From: Halomicronema sp. CCY15110 | Lineage (GTDB): Bacteria > Cyanobacteriota > Cyanobacteriia > Phormidesmidales > Phormidesmidaceae | Assembly: GCF_016888165.1 (NCBI RefSeq) | Contig: NZ_JACSWC010000320.1 | Location: forward strand, 26,121 to 90,120 | Direction of reading: 5' to 3' | DNA length: 64,000 bases | Shown: in pieces, positions 16,133 to 24,374 of the stretch | Position numbering within the stretch: position 1 is the first letter of the stretch | How the letters are laid out: every line of letters begins with the position of its first letter | Program-made: the position numbers and the translations under genes | Notes under the pieces: generated by a model | The model's input: the letters and a program-made list of their open reading frames with translations, nothing else | What the model was told of the DNA's origin: nothing | The model's database searches: none

Positions 16133-17071
16133 CTACAGCGTAAAAAATACTCCCGGCTCTGTCAACCCTGACTTTGATCTGCCAGATCCGCGATTACTGT
16201 CATTTAACCGCTTAGCTTGTTGGCCGCTGTTGTGATCTCTCGATGAGTTTGAAGAACTTTGAGGTCGCTTTGTCACCCAGAAACTGTCCAATTCACCCGT
16301 TGATGAAGTCTGCTGATTCGCAGGCTGAGAAGAACGAGCTATTTCCTTTGATTGCGGTTTCAAAGAGGGACTTGAAGCGCTTGGCTCAATTTCGAGGTCT
16401 GTGTCGCTAGTCCTTAAATATATTGTCTGTGTGGGAGAGTCTTCAGTATTCACTTCAGATTCTTGCCCAGATTTTGACTTCTCATCTGCTGTTGACTCAC
16501 CAGTTAATCCTTTAGGTGTCTTATTGTTATCGCCTGACAAGGTAACTTCATGTTTTTCATCCTCAAGCAGTTGAGAGAGTTCTGTCTCGAAGGTGTCTAC
16601 ATCAAGGTTGCTTTCAGTGCATGCTGCTTCTGTCTCTTCTACTTCCTCTGGACTGCTTTCTTTACGCGCGAGCGTCGGTACATGACCGTTGGTATGGAAT
16701 GTATCAGCCTCAACGGTTTCTTGCTCTTGAATAGGATAAACACCGAGCTGCTGCCCATTAGCTGCTAAAACGTGTAACCTCGAAGTCTCTGTGAGCTTAT
16801 TGGCAATTTCCAATAAAGGTTCTAGAAGTATTGTTTGAGATGCCGTCAACTTGATATCGCACAGGCATTCCATTGCTTTCAAGCTAATCCGTAAATCTAA
16901 CTCAACCGCCTCATCCCAGTCTTCGCAGGGCTCGATGAGGTCGACAACAAAGGTAGATGAACTTTCTTCTAAATCTCCAGAAAGAATGGTGTATGCCTTG
17001 TGATAGCTAGGGTTTACGGTGCAACCACAGGCACTAAGGTTTATACACATCTGACATTGAGATAAGGCCAT
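16133..17071 (-). CDS. Unrecognised protein with Cys-rich N-terminus and acidic Ser/Thr-rich tail
   Basis: The 312-residue product begins MALSQCQMCINLSACGCTV: four cysteines within 17 residues, possibly a metal site. Residues about 20-120 look folded (HKAYTILSGDL, TFVVDLIEPCEDWDEAVELD, SLKAMECLCDIKLTASQTIL). From about 125 on the sequence is low in complexity, first acidic (Glu, Asp), then Ser/Asn/Arg-rich, so likely disordered. ATG at 17071 has AAGGA upstream. A strong terminator follows the gene. I cannot assign a family; the composition is typical of the AT-rich island. Confidence 0.6.
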   Translation of the reverse strand: MALSQCQMCINLSACGCTVNPSYHKAYTILSGDLEESSSTFVVDLIEPCEDWDEAVELDLRISLKAMECLCDIKLTASQTILLEPLLEIANKLTETSRLHVLAANGQQLGVYPIQEQETVEADTFHTNGHVPTLARKESSPEEVEETEAACTESNLDVDTFETELSQLLEDEKHEVTLSGDNNKTPKGLTGESTADEKSKSGQESEVNTEDSPTQTIYLRTSDTDLEIEPSASSPSLKPQSKEIARSSQPANQQTSSTGELDSFWVTKRPQSSSNSSRDHNSGQQAKRLNDSNRGSGRSKSGLTEPGVFFTL

Positions 17072-17710
17072 TTTGTTTTTTCCTTAAACGACAAACATGC
17101 CCTATGCTTGCTAGGGCAATGGCCCACAGAATAGAGGGTCTTTTCCGAATAAACACTTTCGGGGCATGATTTCTAGGATTTTTCTTGCATTTCTCAAAAA
17201 ACGCAGTATAATGCAAAGCTTTGCGTGATTATAGGGCTGCTTATTAGGAACTGATGCATTCCCCAAGTGTCCCCAAAGTTGTCTTGGCTAATAGTTTTCA
17301 GGTCAATTTCAAAGCTGCTGGCAATGATGATGGTCCGTGTCTTGTGTGAATTAGCTTCACTTCAATAACTTATTTGGGGATGAAGTGTTTTGTGGTCAAT
17401 CTGGGACGATATTTTGGAGTCAATCGTGTTGACCACCGTTTTGCTGAGGATTGTTGTTAGAAACTTGACATGTAAGAGTATTGCCTGCGGGCGCAGAGAG
17501 CAGATCAAAAGATTAGCTGCATAGGAAAATCTACTAAGCTATACAGCAGCTAGTCTTGCTATTGGAGCATCAGAGCAATATTCCTAGAGACTCGGTTTCT
17601 GGGTTGACAAGTCCACCAGGTTGCATGGTTTCAGCTCAAGAAAATGTTTTTCTGTAACGAGCTTTTGGATCAAGCAGCCTACAGAAATTAATGAAACGGG
17701 TGAAGAAGCT
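17072..17710. other. 640-bp intergenic region, no gene seen
   Basis: No frame of convincing length or composition is present. A 60-codon leftward frame (17216-17034) overlaps the start of the neighbouring gene in another frame and has no similarity that I recognise. A rightward promoter-like sequence at 17185-17212 has no gene behind it before the insertion sequence. Confidence 0.55.
17185..17212 (+). promoter_or_regulatory. Sigma70-type promoter without a downstream gene
   Basis: TTGCAT (17185-17190), 16 bases, and a consensus TATAAT (17207-17212). The transcription start would fall in the palindrome GCAAAGCTTTGC at 17213-17224, which may be an operator. No open frame follows within 480 bases, so a small RNA or chance occurrence are both possible. 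Confidence 0.4.
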
Positions 17711-17712
17711 TA

Positions 17713-17729
17713 GAGGGTGTTTTAAAAGT
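17713..17729 (+). repeat. Left terminal inverted repeat of the IS
   Basis: GAGGGTGTTTTAAAAGT, perfectly matched by the complement of 18610-18626. Confidence 0.88.
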
Positions 17730-17799
17730 CGGGCAATGAGTAAAAAAGCTTTCTCAGTGTAGGCTGCGAGTATTGATTTACGGAGCCCTGAGAAAGCCA

Positions 17800-18593
17800 A
17801 TGGTTAAAGAATATCCCAGCAACCTGAGCCGTGACCAATTTGACTTGTTCAGTGACCTGCCGCCGCCGGCCAAACCTGGGGGACGACCGCGTACGGTGGA
17901 TGTCTATGCGGTGATTAATGCCATTCTGTATGTGTTGGTCGAAGAGGTGCGGTGGCGTGCCCTGCCGGGTGACTTTCCCCATGGCAGACGGTGTATACGT
18001 ACTTTCGCAACTGGCGCAAAGATGGCACCTGGCAACACATTCATGACCGGATGCGCGAATGGTATCGCATCGAGCAAGGTCGGCAGACGAGCCCGTCGGA
18101 AGCCGTTATTGATAGTCAAAGTGTCAAGAGCGCCGCTGGGGTAAACGATGCCGTCGGCTACGATGCCGGGAAACAGATTAAAGGACGGAAGCGCTTCTTG
18201 GCGGTCGAGACCCTGGGCTTGGTGATGGCGGTATTCGTCACGGCCGCGAGTACCCCGGAACGGGATGGGGCAAAAACCTTATTGCAGCGGGTCACAGCCT
18301 TGGAGCCGCGTAGTATTCAACGCCTAGTGACAATTTGGGCGGACGGGGGCTTTAGGGGCGAGAATTTCTTGCGATGGGTGATGGATACCTGTCGTTGGGT
18401 CGTGCCGGTGATGTTGCGTCCGAAGCAGACGAAAGGCTTTCAGGTGCTAAAAAAGCGGTGGGTGGTGGAGCGCACCTTTGGCTGGTTGATGCATTGTCGA
18501 CGCCTAGTCCGCGATTATGAGCAGTTGCCAGAGACTTCGGAGACCTTCATCTACCTCGCCATGATCCGCATCATGGTCAGGCGCTTGGCATAA
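17800..18593 (+). CDS. IS5-family transposase, two frames joined by -1 frameshift
   Basis: The first frame starts at ATG 17800 and encodes the N-terminal domain (LSRDQFDLFSDLPPPAKPGG, then VINAILYVLVEEVRWRALPG). Similarity continues in the -1 frame from 17979 (PWQTVYTYFRNWRKDGTW) to the stop at 18593, while the first frame runs on to 18144 without meaning. The switch must occur near TTTCCCC at 17974-17980. The catalytic triad is present: VIDSQSVKSA, TIWADGGFRGEN and VVERTFGWLMHCRRL. Programmed frameshifting is known in this IS group; a simple inactivating mutation cannot be excluded without comparing copies. Confidence 0.87.
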
Positions 18594-18609
18594 AATTTGA
18601 CCCGCCAAA

Positions 18610-18626
18610 ACTTTTAAAACACCCTC
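18610..18626 (-). repeat. Right terminal inverted repeat of the IS
   Basis: Complement of the left repeat at 17713-17729, perfect over 17 bp. Confidence 0.88.
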
Positions 18627-18844
18627 TAAAATGTATTTCCTACGCTTGTGTAATAGTGAGGGGCTGTTAACCCCTTACCGATGCGTTATTTACCTACACA
18701 GCACTGAGGAGTCTATTTAGATCAGAACGTATTTTCCTGTAAAAACTGAGTGCCCATAGCTTTCTGCTAAATGGACAAACAGTTTACCCATAAAGCTTTT
18801 GAGAAAAATGGGTTACCCAGGGAAATGATAACAATCAAGAGGGC

Positions 18845-19798
18845 CTACATCAGGTCCAGATCGCCTTGCACATCCAGTCGTTTGTAAGGGCTCAGCATCA
18901 TGAAGCTTTCGGCCAATTGCTCCGCCGTATCGGGCGACACCCACCCCAATTGCTTGAGCAGATGCACCGCTACCGCATGTTTAGCTCGCTTGCTGCCATC
19001 CCGCACCTTGATCGCCAGGCCCATGCCTTGCCCTACACGACCAATGCATTGAATGCCCTCGGCCCCCGATTTGCTCACCAGTTCGCCTTCGGTGAGGCGC
19101 ATCAGTTCAGTATCAAAAGCGCCCGGACCCGCCACCATTTCTGGATGATGGGTCATCGCCCGCACGATGCGCTCCATTTCCAGATTGTCGCCAGAGGCCA
19201 GCTTGGCGAACAGAATGGCCATTTGTCGCAACGGCATGAGATAGGTGGGTGCGCCGCAATCGTCGTGCGCTCCGATGAACTCATCAGCAGGCATACTCAA
19301 CAGCTCGGCCACGGTGTTCAAAATGAATTGCTGTAAAGGATGGTTGCGCTGCAAATAGCTAGCCAAGGGCCAGTTACGCTGCTGGCAGAGGGCCAACATC
19401 CCCGCATGTTTGCCCGAACAGTTGTGCTCTAGCGAGCTTTGCTTGCCGGCGGGCACCGGACACTGCAATTGGTTGGGTTCTAACTCGGCTTTCCAGAGAA
19501 TGTGGAAAGCTTGGCGCACTTGTTCAATCCGGCCCTGGTGGGAAGCGCACATGATGGCCAGGTCGCGATCGTCTAGCTCATAGCGTTCGAGGGTGCCCGC
19601 AGCGGCCACCGCCAACGCCTGAAAAGGTTTTAACGAAGAGCGAATGAAGGTAGCAGCATCACCATCGCCCGCTACGGACAAGATGCGGCCCCGGCTGTCA
19701 CAGACGACGGCATGACCGATATGCACCGACTCAATAATGCCTTCGCGAAGGAGCTGAACTTCGAGTTCAGGAGATTGATAACGTTTGGCCCTAGTCAT
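18845..19798 (-). CDS. Asparaginase (asparaginase II family)
   Basis: The 317-residue product matches the Pfam Asparaginase_II family typical of rhizobia and cyanobacteria. Visible blocks are HIGHAVVCDSRGRILSVAGD, FIRSSLKPFQALA, CASHQG, NCSGKHAGMLALC and GAHDDCGAPTYLMPL. These include the Ser-x2-Lys and the Cys/His residues thought to form the active site of this fold. It should hydrolyse L-asparagine to aspartate and ammonia in the cytosol. I use the ATG at 19798 rather than the codon at 19813. Its start lies 40 bases downstream of the CGLD27 gene, so they may share a transcript. Confidence 0.9.
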   Translation of the reverse strand: MTRAKRYQSPELEVQLLREGIIESVHIGHAVVCDSRGRILSVAGDGDAATFIRSSLKPFQALAVAAAGTLERYELDDRDLAIMCASHQGRIEQVRQAFHILWKAELEPNQLQCPVPAGKQSSLEHNCSGKHAGMLALCQQRNWPLASYLQRNHPLQQFILNTVAELLSMPADEFIGAHDDCGAPTYLMPLRQMAILFAKLASGDNLEMERIVRAMTHHPEMVAGPGAFDTELMRLTEGELVSKSGAEGIQCIGRVGQGMGLAIKVRDGSKRAKHAVAVHLLKQLGWVSPDTAEQLAESFMMLSPYKRLDVQGDLDLM

Positions 19799-19838
19799 GG
19801 CTAAGACTCTCACATACAGAGGTCATAAAGGCAATGAA

Positions 19839-20330
19839 TTACAGAACTTTCCAAGCTATGACCAATGCTACTGCAATCCCCAGCAGCAAAGCCAACGTAT
19901 TACGAACTCGCTGCAAGATGGGTTTGACCTGGTAATCCATAATGAGGCGATCGCGATTGAGCACCTCTTCCGGTTTGGGCCAAACGTGACCGTCATACCA
20001 GCCCGACTCTTCGTAGGGCACGGTGGCTTGTTGGAGACGCTGACCGATGTGCAGCCAACCGACATACAGCTGCGAGAGCGATAGCATCGGCAAGATGAAC
20101 GCGCCCGCCGCCGCCAGCAAACCAAAGGGTAAGGGATAGCGCCCGGGGGCATAGCTCGCACCCACCATCGGCCCCGTCACCACCCAGCTCAGCAACCACA
20201 GGATCACGATGGGCTTGAGATAGCCGGTCAACTCTCGACGGCCCCAGGCGTAGAACCAGGAGTCGCGCATGTCTTCGTATTGGTTAATGGGCAACTGTTC
20301 TGGTGGAACCGGGCAACGAGACTTAATCAC
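19839..20330 (-). CDS. CGLD27-family membrane protein (DUF1230)
   Basis: The 163-residue protein starts at GTG 20330 with the family signature RCPVPPEQLPINQYEDM, then SWFYAWG. Two to three membrane helices follow (IVILWLLSWVVTGPMVGA, LLAAAGAFILPMLSLSQLYV) and one more at the C-terminus (TLALLLGIAVALVIAW). CGLD27 proteins are conserved in cyanobacteria, algae and plant chloroplasts; the plant protein has been linked to iron-dependent photosynthetic acclimation. The role here is inferred from family only. It precedes the asparaginase gene by 40 bases. Confidence 0.85.
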   Translation of the reverse strand: MIKSRCPVPPEQLPINQYEDMRDSWFYAWGRRELTGYLKPIVILWLLSWVVTGPMVGASYAPGRYPLPFGLLAAAGAFILPMLSLSQLYVGWLHIGQRLQQATVPYEESGWYDGHVWPKPEEVLNRDRLIMDYQVKPILQRVRNTLALLLGIAVALVIAWKVL

Positions 20331-20514
20331 AGCGCCAGTGAGTGCGTAAGAGTTACTTCGCTACCTTAACGTGAATTTTCAATGGTGAAAATTACTCGCC
20401 ACCAGGCGAGAGATTAAGCAATTTTGATTGCGGGCAGGGGACGGCTGGGACGGTCTGACCACCCCTTCGCAATGAGCGTTGGATAAGTTGGAATCGCCGT
20501 CTCGGCTGTCCCAA

Positions 20515-20533
20515 GGCAGGCAAGATACCTGCC
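20515..20533. terminator. Short hairpin downstream of trmO
   Basis: GGCAGG-CAAGATA-CCTGCC forms a 6-bp stem. There is no T run on either side, so termination is doubtful. It lies about 40 bases beyond the leftward trmO stop. Confidence 0.3.
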
Positions 20534-20573
20534 CTAGCAATTTGGATGTTATTGGCTCCTCATTCCTGAGCCT

Positions 20574-21164
20574 TTAGTCAGAGGGGGGCGACTTCAGGGG
20601 GTGTCCGGCCTGGCCAAAGATGTCCGTTTCCGCCGCGATCGCCGCTTCCGCTGCATCCACGTAACCAGCCTGGGCTTGGGGAAAGGCATCGCAATAGGGT
20701 ACATAGGGCTTGATGTCCAGCACGGGGGTGCGATCTAAAAAGTCAATGCCCGCGACATGAATCACATTGCCTTCGACGCGGAGAAGGCGCGTGGCACTGA
20801 GGCCAAGGGGATTGGGGCGATGGGGGGCGCGGGTGGCCAAAGTGCCCCGCCGCACCCGTGGCCCGCGCGGCGGCATCACGGTGGGATTCCAATGTTGATT
20901 CAGATGCAGCCAGGCTATGACCCAGAGATAGTCAAAGCCAGCCAAGTCTTTGAGGGCGATCGCGGGCACGACATCCTCAAACAGCTCAATGCGGGCGATC
21001 GCGGGCTCGTAGTCGGCGGGGGGATGGGAGAGCTGCGACTGGCGCGGCGTACCGTGGCGCTCGGTATAGGGCGATCGCACCCAGCCAATGGGCTGTAGGG
21101 TCACCGTCTGCGGCCAATCGACCGACTCGATATAGTCCTTGGGCGGTAGTTTGGGCATGGCCAT
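20574..21164 (-). CDS. trmO: tRNA (N6-threonylcarbamoyladenosine37-N6)-methyltransferase
   Basis: The 196-residue protein is a TsaA/TrmO (UPF0066) member that methylates t6A37 of certain threonine tRNAs using S-adenosylmethionine. Family blocks visible: PIGWVRSPYTERHGTPRQSQ, GFDYLWVIAWLHLN, LATRAPHRPNPLGLSATRLL, and LDRTPVLDIKPYVPYCDAFP. All the hallmark residues (RPNPIG/LG, DIKPY) are intact. ATG at 21164 or 21158. It stands alone leftward, divergent from the response-regulator gene at 21287. Confidence 0.92.
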   Translation of the reverse strand: MAMPKLPPKDYIESVDWPQTVTLQPIGWVRSPYTERHGTPRQSQLSHPPADYEPAIARIELFEDVVPAIALKDLAGFDYLWVIAWLHLNQHWNPTVMPPRGPRVRRGTLATRAPHRPNPLGLSATRLLRVEGNVIHVAGIDFLDRTPVLDIKPYVPYCDAFPQAQAGYVDAAEAAIAAETDIFGQAGHPLKSPPSD

Positions 21165-21286
21165 CCACAGATCGACATCTGCCCTTTAGCATAGGGCTAG
21201 AATTGAGCCGACTGTGGCTGCACCGAGCGCCCACCCAGCCCCTGCGTCACTGCCCCGTTCAACGAGTTCTGGCTTGAGTAACCCCC

Positions 21287-22000
21287 ATGGACATTCTGGT
21301 TGTCGAAGATGAACAAGAAATCGCCCATCTGATCCAGCTGTATTTGGAAAAAGAAGGCTTCACCGTCCACCTGTGTCACCACGGTGCCCAAGCGGTGCAC
21401 ATGGCGCAGACGGTTCAGCCCGATGTGGTGGTGCTAGACCTGATGCTGCCAGGACTCGATGGCTTAGAGGTCTGTGCCCGCATCCGCCAACAGCCCGGCG
21501 AAAAAGATCCTTACATTATGATGGTGACCGCCAAAGGGGAAGAGCTCGATCGCATCATTGGCCTCTCCACCGGGGCCGACGATTATTTAGTGAAGCCCTT
21601 CAGTCCCCGTGAACTGGTGGCGCGGGTGCGGGCGCTGCTGCGTCGCAGTCTCCGCCAGGGCGGCCAATCCCCCCAGTTGCAAAGTCCCCATTTCCAGATT
21701 GATCCCCAACAGCGGGAAGCGGTGCGATCGCAACCCGGCAGTGACCCCGAAATGCTTTCCCTCACCACGCTGGAATTTGACCTGCTCGCTACGTTTGTCA
21801 GCTATCCGGGGCGGGTGTGGACCCGCCCACAACTCATTGAAAAACTCTGGGGTGACGACTTTTACGGCGACGAACGCATTGTCGATGCCCATGTGGCGCG
21901 CCTGCGCAAAAAGGTAGAGCCCGATGCGGCCCACCCGACGTTTATCAAAACCGTGATCGGCGTGGGCTACAAATTTGAAGACGAGCCGGATGTCGTATGA
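21287..22000 (+). CDS. OmpR-family response regulator
   Basis: The 237-residue protein has a receiver domain with the acidic pair VVEDEQE, phosphoacceptor Asp51 (VVVLDLMLPGLDG) and the Lys of DDYLVKPF, then a winged-helix DNA-binding domain (LTTLEFDLLATFVSYPGRVW, ending VIGVGYKFE). Its stop overlaps the start of the kinase gene by four bases (ATGA), so the two form one translationally coupled two-component system. The stimulus is not evident from sequence. Confidence 0.92.
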   Translation: MDILVVEDEQEIAHLIQLYLEKEGFTVHLCHHGAQAVHMAQTVQPDVVVLDLMLPGLDGLEVCARIRQQPGEKDPYIMMVTAKGEELDRIIGLSTGADDYLVKPFSPRELVARVRALLRRSLRQGGQSPQLQSPHFQIDPQQREAVRSQPGSDPEMLSLTTLEFDLLATFVSYPGRVWTRPQLIEKLWGDDFYGDERIVDAHVARLRKKVEPDAAHPTFIKTVIGVGYKFEDEPDVV

Positions 22001-23139
22001 GTAAACCCAGCCTGCGCAGTCGCCTATTTCGTGCTCAGCTGATCGTACTGGCGATCGGCATGCTGACCCTGACGACTGTGGGCTGGCTATATACCCCGCG
22101 CATTTTTGTGTTGCGGCTGCGGCGAGTCGAAATGGGCAGTTTTCGGGCCGCACAAATTCAGGGCCAACTGGTCGATGTGTTTCAGTTCGCCTGGGGTCGG
22201 GGCATGTTGTGGGCGGCGTTAGTGGGGGGCATTTCAGCTAGTTCCCTGAGCTACTGGATGTCCAAACGCATCATCGAACCGCTGTTGGAAATGGAGGAAA
22301 TTACGGGGGCGTTTGCGGCGGGTGATTTGGATCGGCGGCTACCCGAATATGAAATTCTGGAACTCACACGCCTGGCTCACAGCGTTAACCACATGGCCGC
22401 TGATATTCAGAGCGTGGAGCAGCGACGGCGCGATTTAGTCAGCGACCTGTCCCACGAACTTCGCACCCCGTTGACGATTCTCAAGGGTTATTTAGAGGGG
22501 ATGGCCGACGGCACGATCGCCCCGGATCCGGTGGTGTACGAACGCCTCGCGCGGGAAACCCAGCGGCTGCAACGGTTGGTCAACGACTTGCAGGAACTGT
22601 CGCAGCTAGAGTCGGGCTATTTACCGATTCATCCGCAGCCGACTGATCTGCGAGAGCTTCTGAATTACGTCGTGCGCCGATTTGCCGACCAACAACTGCC
22701 CGACGCGCCTGTCCAGATTCAGCTCGATGTCCCGCCAAAGTTGCCGTTAGCCCAGGCTGATGCCGAACGCATTGAGCAAGTAATGGTGAATCTTTTGAGC
22801 AATGCTTTACGTCATACTCAGGAGGGCACGGTCAGGGTGAGTGCAAAAAGTGAGGCCAAACAACTGTGGGTCGAGATCGCCGACACCGGGCCGGGGATCG
22901 CCCCCGAAGATGTGCCCCACGTCTTCGATCGCTTTTGGCGGGCCGATCGCTCTCGAGATCGCGTCTCTGGCGGCACAGGCATTGGACTCACCATTTGTCG
23001 TCGTTTGATCGAGCTACACGGCGGGCATATTGAGGTAGAAAGCGCGATCGGTCAGGGCAGCATCTTCCGGTTTAATTTGCCCATCGCCTCAGCGATCGCC
23101 GCGCCGACGGCTCCCCCACTTCACGAAGAAACCGTGTAA
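21997..23139 (+). CDS. Membrane sensor histidine kinase, partner of the upstream regulator
   Basis: The 380-residue protein has an N-terminal membrane helix (about 12-30), a short external loop, a second helix (about 70-90), a HAMP linker (about 90-140), the H-box DLSHELRTPLTILKG, N-box NLLSNALRHT, G1 DTGPGIAPEDVPHVFDRFWR and G2 GGTGIGLTICRRL. The architecture is BaeS-like. The sensor loop is only about 35 residues, so signal recognition may lie in the membrane or with a partner. A Ser/Thr kinase gene follows 51 bases downstream. Confidence 0.92.
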   Translation: MSKPSLRSRLFRAQLIVLAIGMLTLTTVGWLYTPRIFVLRLRRVEMGSFRAAQIQGQLVDVFQFAWGRGMLWAALVGGISASSLSYWMSKRIIEPLLEMEEITGAFAAGDLDRRLPEYEILELTRLAHSVNHMAADIQSVEQRRRDLVSDLSHELRTPLTILKGYLEGMADGTIAPDPVVYERLARETQRLQRLVNDLQELSQLESGYLPIHPQPTDLRELLNYVVRRFADQQLPDAPVQIQLDVPPKLPLAQADAERIEQVMVNLLSNALRHTQEGTVRVSAKSEAKQLWVEIADTGPGIAPEDVPHVFDRFWRADRSRDRVSGGTGIGLTICRRLIELHGGHIEVESAIGQGSIFRFNLPIASAIAAPTAPPLHEETV

Positions 23140-23190
23140 TCTGTGGAAGCCTACCCGGTGAGATAACCCAGACACCTTGGCCACTCCGAT

Positions 23191-24321
23191 ATGACTATCC
23201 AGGATTCACCACTGCAACTATCGGATTATCGAGGCGCTGCCCAGCGTTCCGCACGTCGTCGTCAGCTCCATAAGCCGGGACATATGTTTCGGGAGCGTTA
23301 CCGCATTGTCAAAGTGCTGGCAGCGGGCGGCTTTGGCGTCACCTATCTGGCCCAAGACGGCGGCATTCCGGGCAGTCCCCTCTGTGTCATCAAACAGCTC
23401 TGCCCCAAGGTCAGTAACCCCCTCTCGCTAGAGCGGGCCAAACGGCGCTTTCGCAAAGAGGCCAAAGTCTTAGCCAAGGTCGGCAGCCATTCCCAGATTC
23501 CCCGACTCCTGGACTATTTCACCATTAACGACGGCTTTTACCTGGTGCAGGAATATGTGCCAGGGCAGGTTTTGACGCGGGAAGTGCGCCGGGATGGCGT
23601 GCAGAGCGAACGGGAAGTTAAGCAGTTTTTGCGAGAAATTTTGCCCGTAGTGAAATTTATCCACCGCTGCAAGATCATTCATCGCGATATCAAACCCCCG
23701 AATATTATTCGCTGCGTGGATGATGGCCGCCTCGTCCTGATCGACTTTGGCGCGGTGCGCGAATGCCTTGGCGATTTGGGTGAGGGCGGCTATCAGATTC
23801 CGATTACGCAGTTTGTCGGCACACCGGGGTTTGCTCCCCCCGAGCAGCAGGCTTTGCGGCCCACCTATGCCAGCGATATTTATGCCTTGGGCATGACCTG
23901 TCTCTTTCTATTAACTGGCAAAACACCGATCGAATTCGACTCTGATCCCAAAACGGGAGCCATTTTGTGGCGGCATCTCGTAGAGGTGAGCGACCATTTT
24001 GGGGCCGTTTTGACCAAGATGCTCTGTCCCGATGTGGCGGATCGCTATGAGTCGGTGGAGGCGGTCATGCGGGCGCTGCTCCTGGAGGAGCATTTTGACG
24101 ACCTGGCTCCGGGGCTCAGCTATCAGCCGCGGACAACAACTGCCGCTGCTCCCCAAGATTCAGAGTTGGGGGCGGTAGAGGGATATTTAACGCCGATTCA
24201 ACGGCAGGCGATCGCGATTCGCCGATGGCGCACCCGCCATCACAAAGCCGATTCTCAGGCGTTTCCCAACACGGGCTTTTCGATGAACACGAGTTCGGCC
24301 TCCCCCGGCCGCAACTTTTGA
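23191..24321 (+). CDS. Ser/Thr protein kinase (Pkn2/Hanks type)
   Basis: The 376-residue protein has a kinase domain at about 35-300. Visible parts are the Gly loop LAAGGFGVTYLAQD, the catalytic Lys in VIKQL, HRDIKPPNII with the catalytic Asp, DFGAVRE, and the PEQ of APPEQQ. The remaining 75 residues are a polar tail without a recognised sensor domain or membrane helix, so the kinase is probably cytosolic. It follows the two-component pair on the same strand and may be co-transcribed, which would link the two signalling types; that is inference. Confidence 0.92.
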   Translation: MTIQDSPLQLSDYRGAAQRSARRRQLHKPGHMFRERYRIVKVLAAGGFGVTYLAQDGGIPGSPLCVIKQLCPKVSNPLSLERAKRRFRKEAKVLAKVGSHSQIPRLLDYFTINDGFYLVQEYVPGQVLTREVRRDGVQSEREVKQFLREILPVVKFIHRCKIIHRDIKPPNIIRCVDDGRLVLIDFGAVRECLGDLGEGGYQIPITQFVGTPGFAPPEQQALRPTYASDIYALGMTCLFLLTGKTPIEFDSDPKTGAILWRHLVEVSDHFGAVLTKMLCPDVADRYESVEAVMRALLLEEHFDDLAPGLSYQPRTTTAAAPQDSELGAVEGYLTPIQRQAIAIRRWRTRHHKADSQAFPNTGFSMNTSSASPGRNF

Positions 24322-24340
24322 GGCTGGATGCGGCAACCTG

Positions 24341-24374
24341 GGTGTAGTCAATCGGGGTGTAGTCAATCAGGGTG
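24341..24374. repeat. 15-bp tandem repeat between convergent genes
   Basis: GGTGTAGTCAATC begins at 24341 and again at 24356, and a partial third unit (GGTG) starts at 24371, giving a 15-bp period. The repeat runs into the last codons of the hydrolase gene. Confidence 0.6.

Larger units (their letters stand above)
17711..18628 (+). mobile_element. Insertion sequence of the IS5 family, IS427-like
   Basis: Perfect 17-bp terminal inverted repeats GAGGGTGTTTTAAAAGT (17713-17729, and complement 18610-18626) bound 914 bp. Each side is flanked by TA (17711-17712, 18627-18628), consistent with a TA target duplication as in the IS427 group. The single transposase is split over two frames with an intact catalytic triad, so the element looks recently active. 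It sits at the right edge of the AT-rich island. Confidence 0.88.

Noticed and set aside
17034..17216. 60-codon leftward frame upstream of the Cys-rich gene
   Set aside because: It overlaps that gene's start in a different frame and lacks a recognisable protein; the Cys-rich frame has the better ribosome site.
20381..20573. Repeated GGGACGG/TCTCGGCTGTCCC-like words as a possible repeat element
   Set aside because: Matches are short and imperfect; only the 6-bp hairpin at 20515-20533 is clear.
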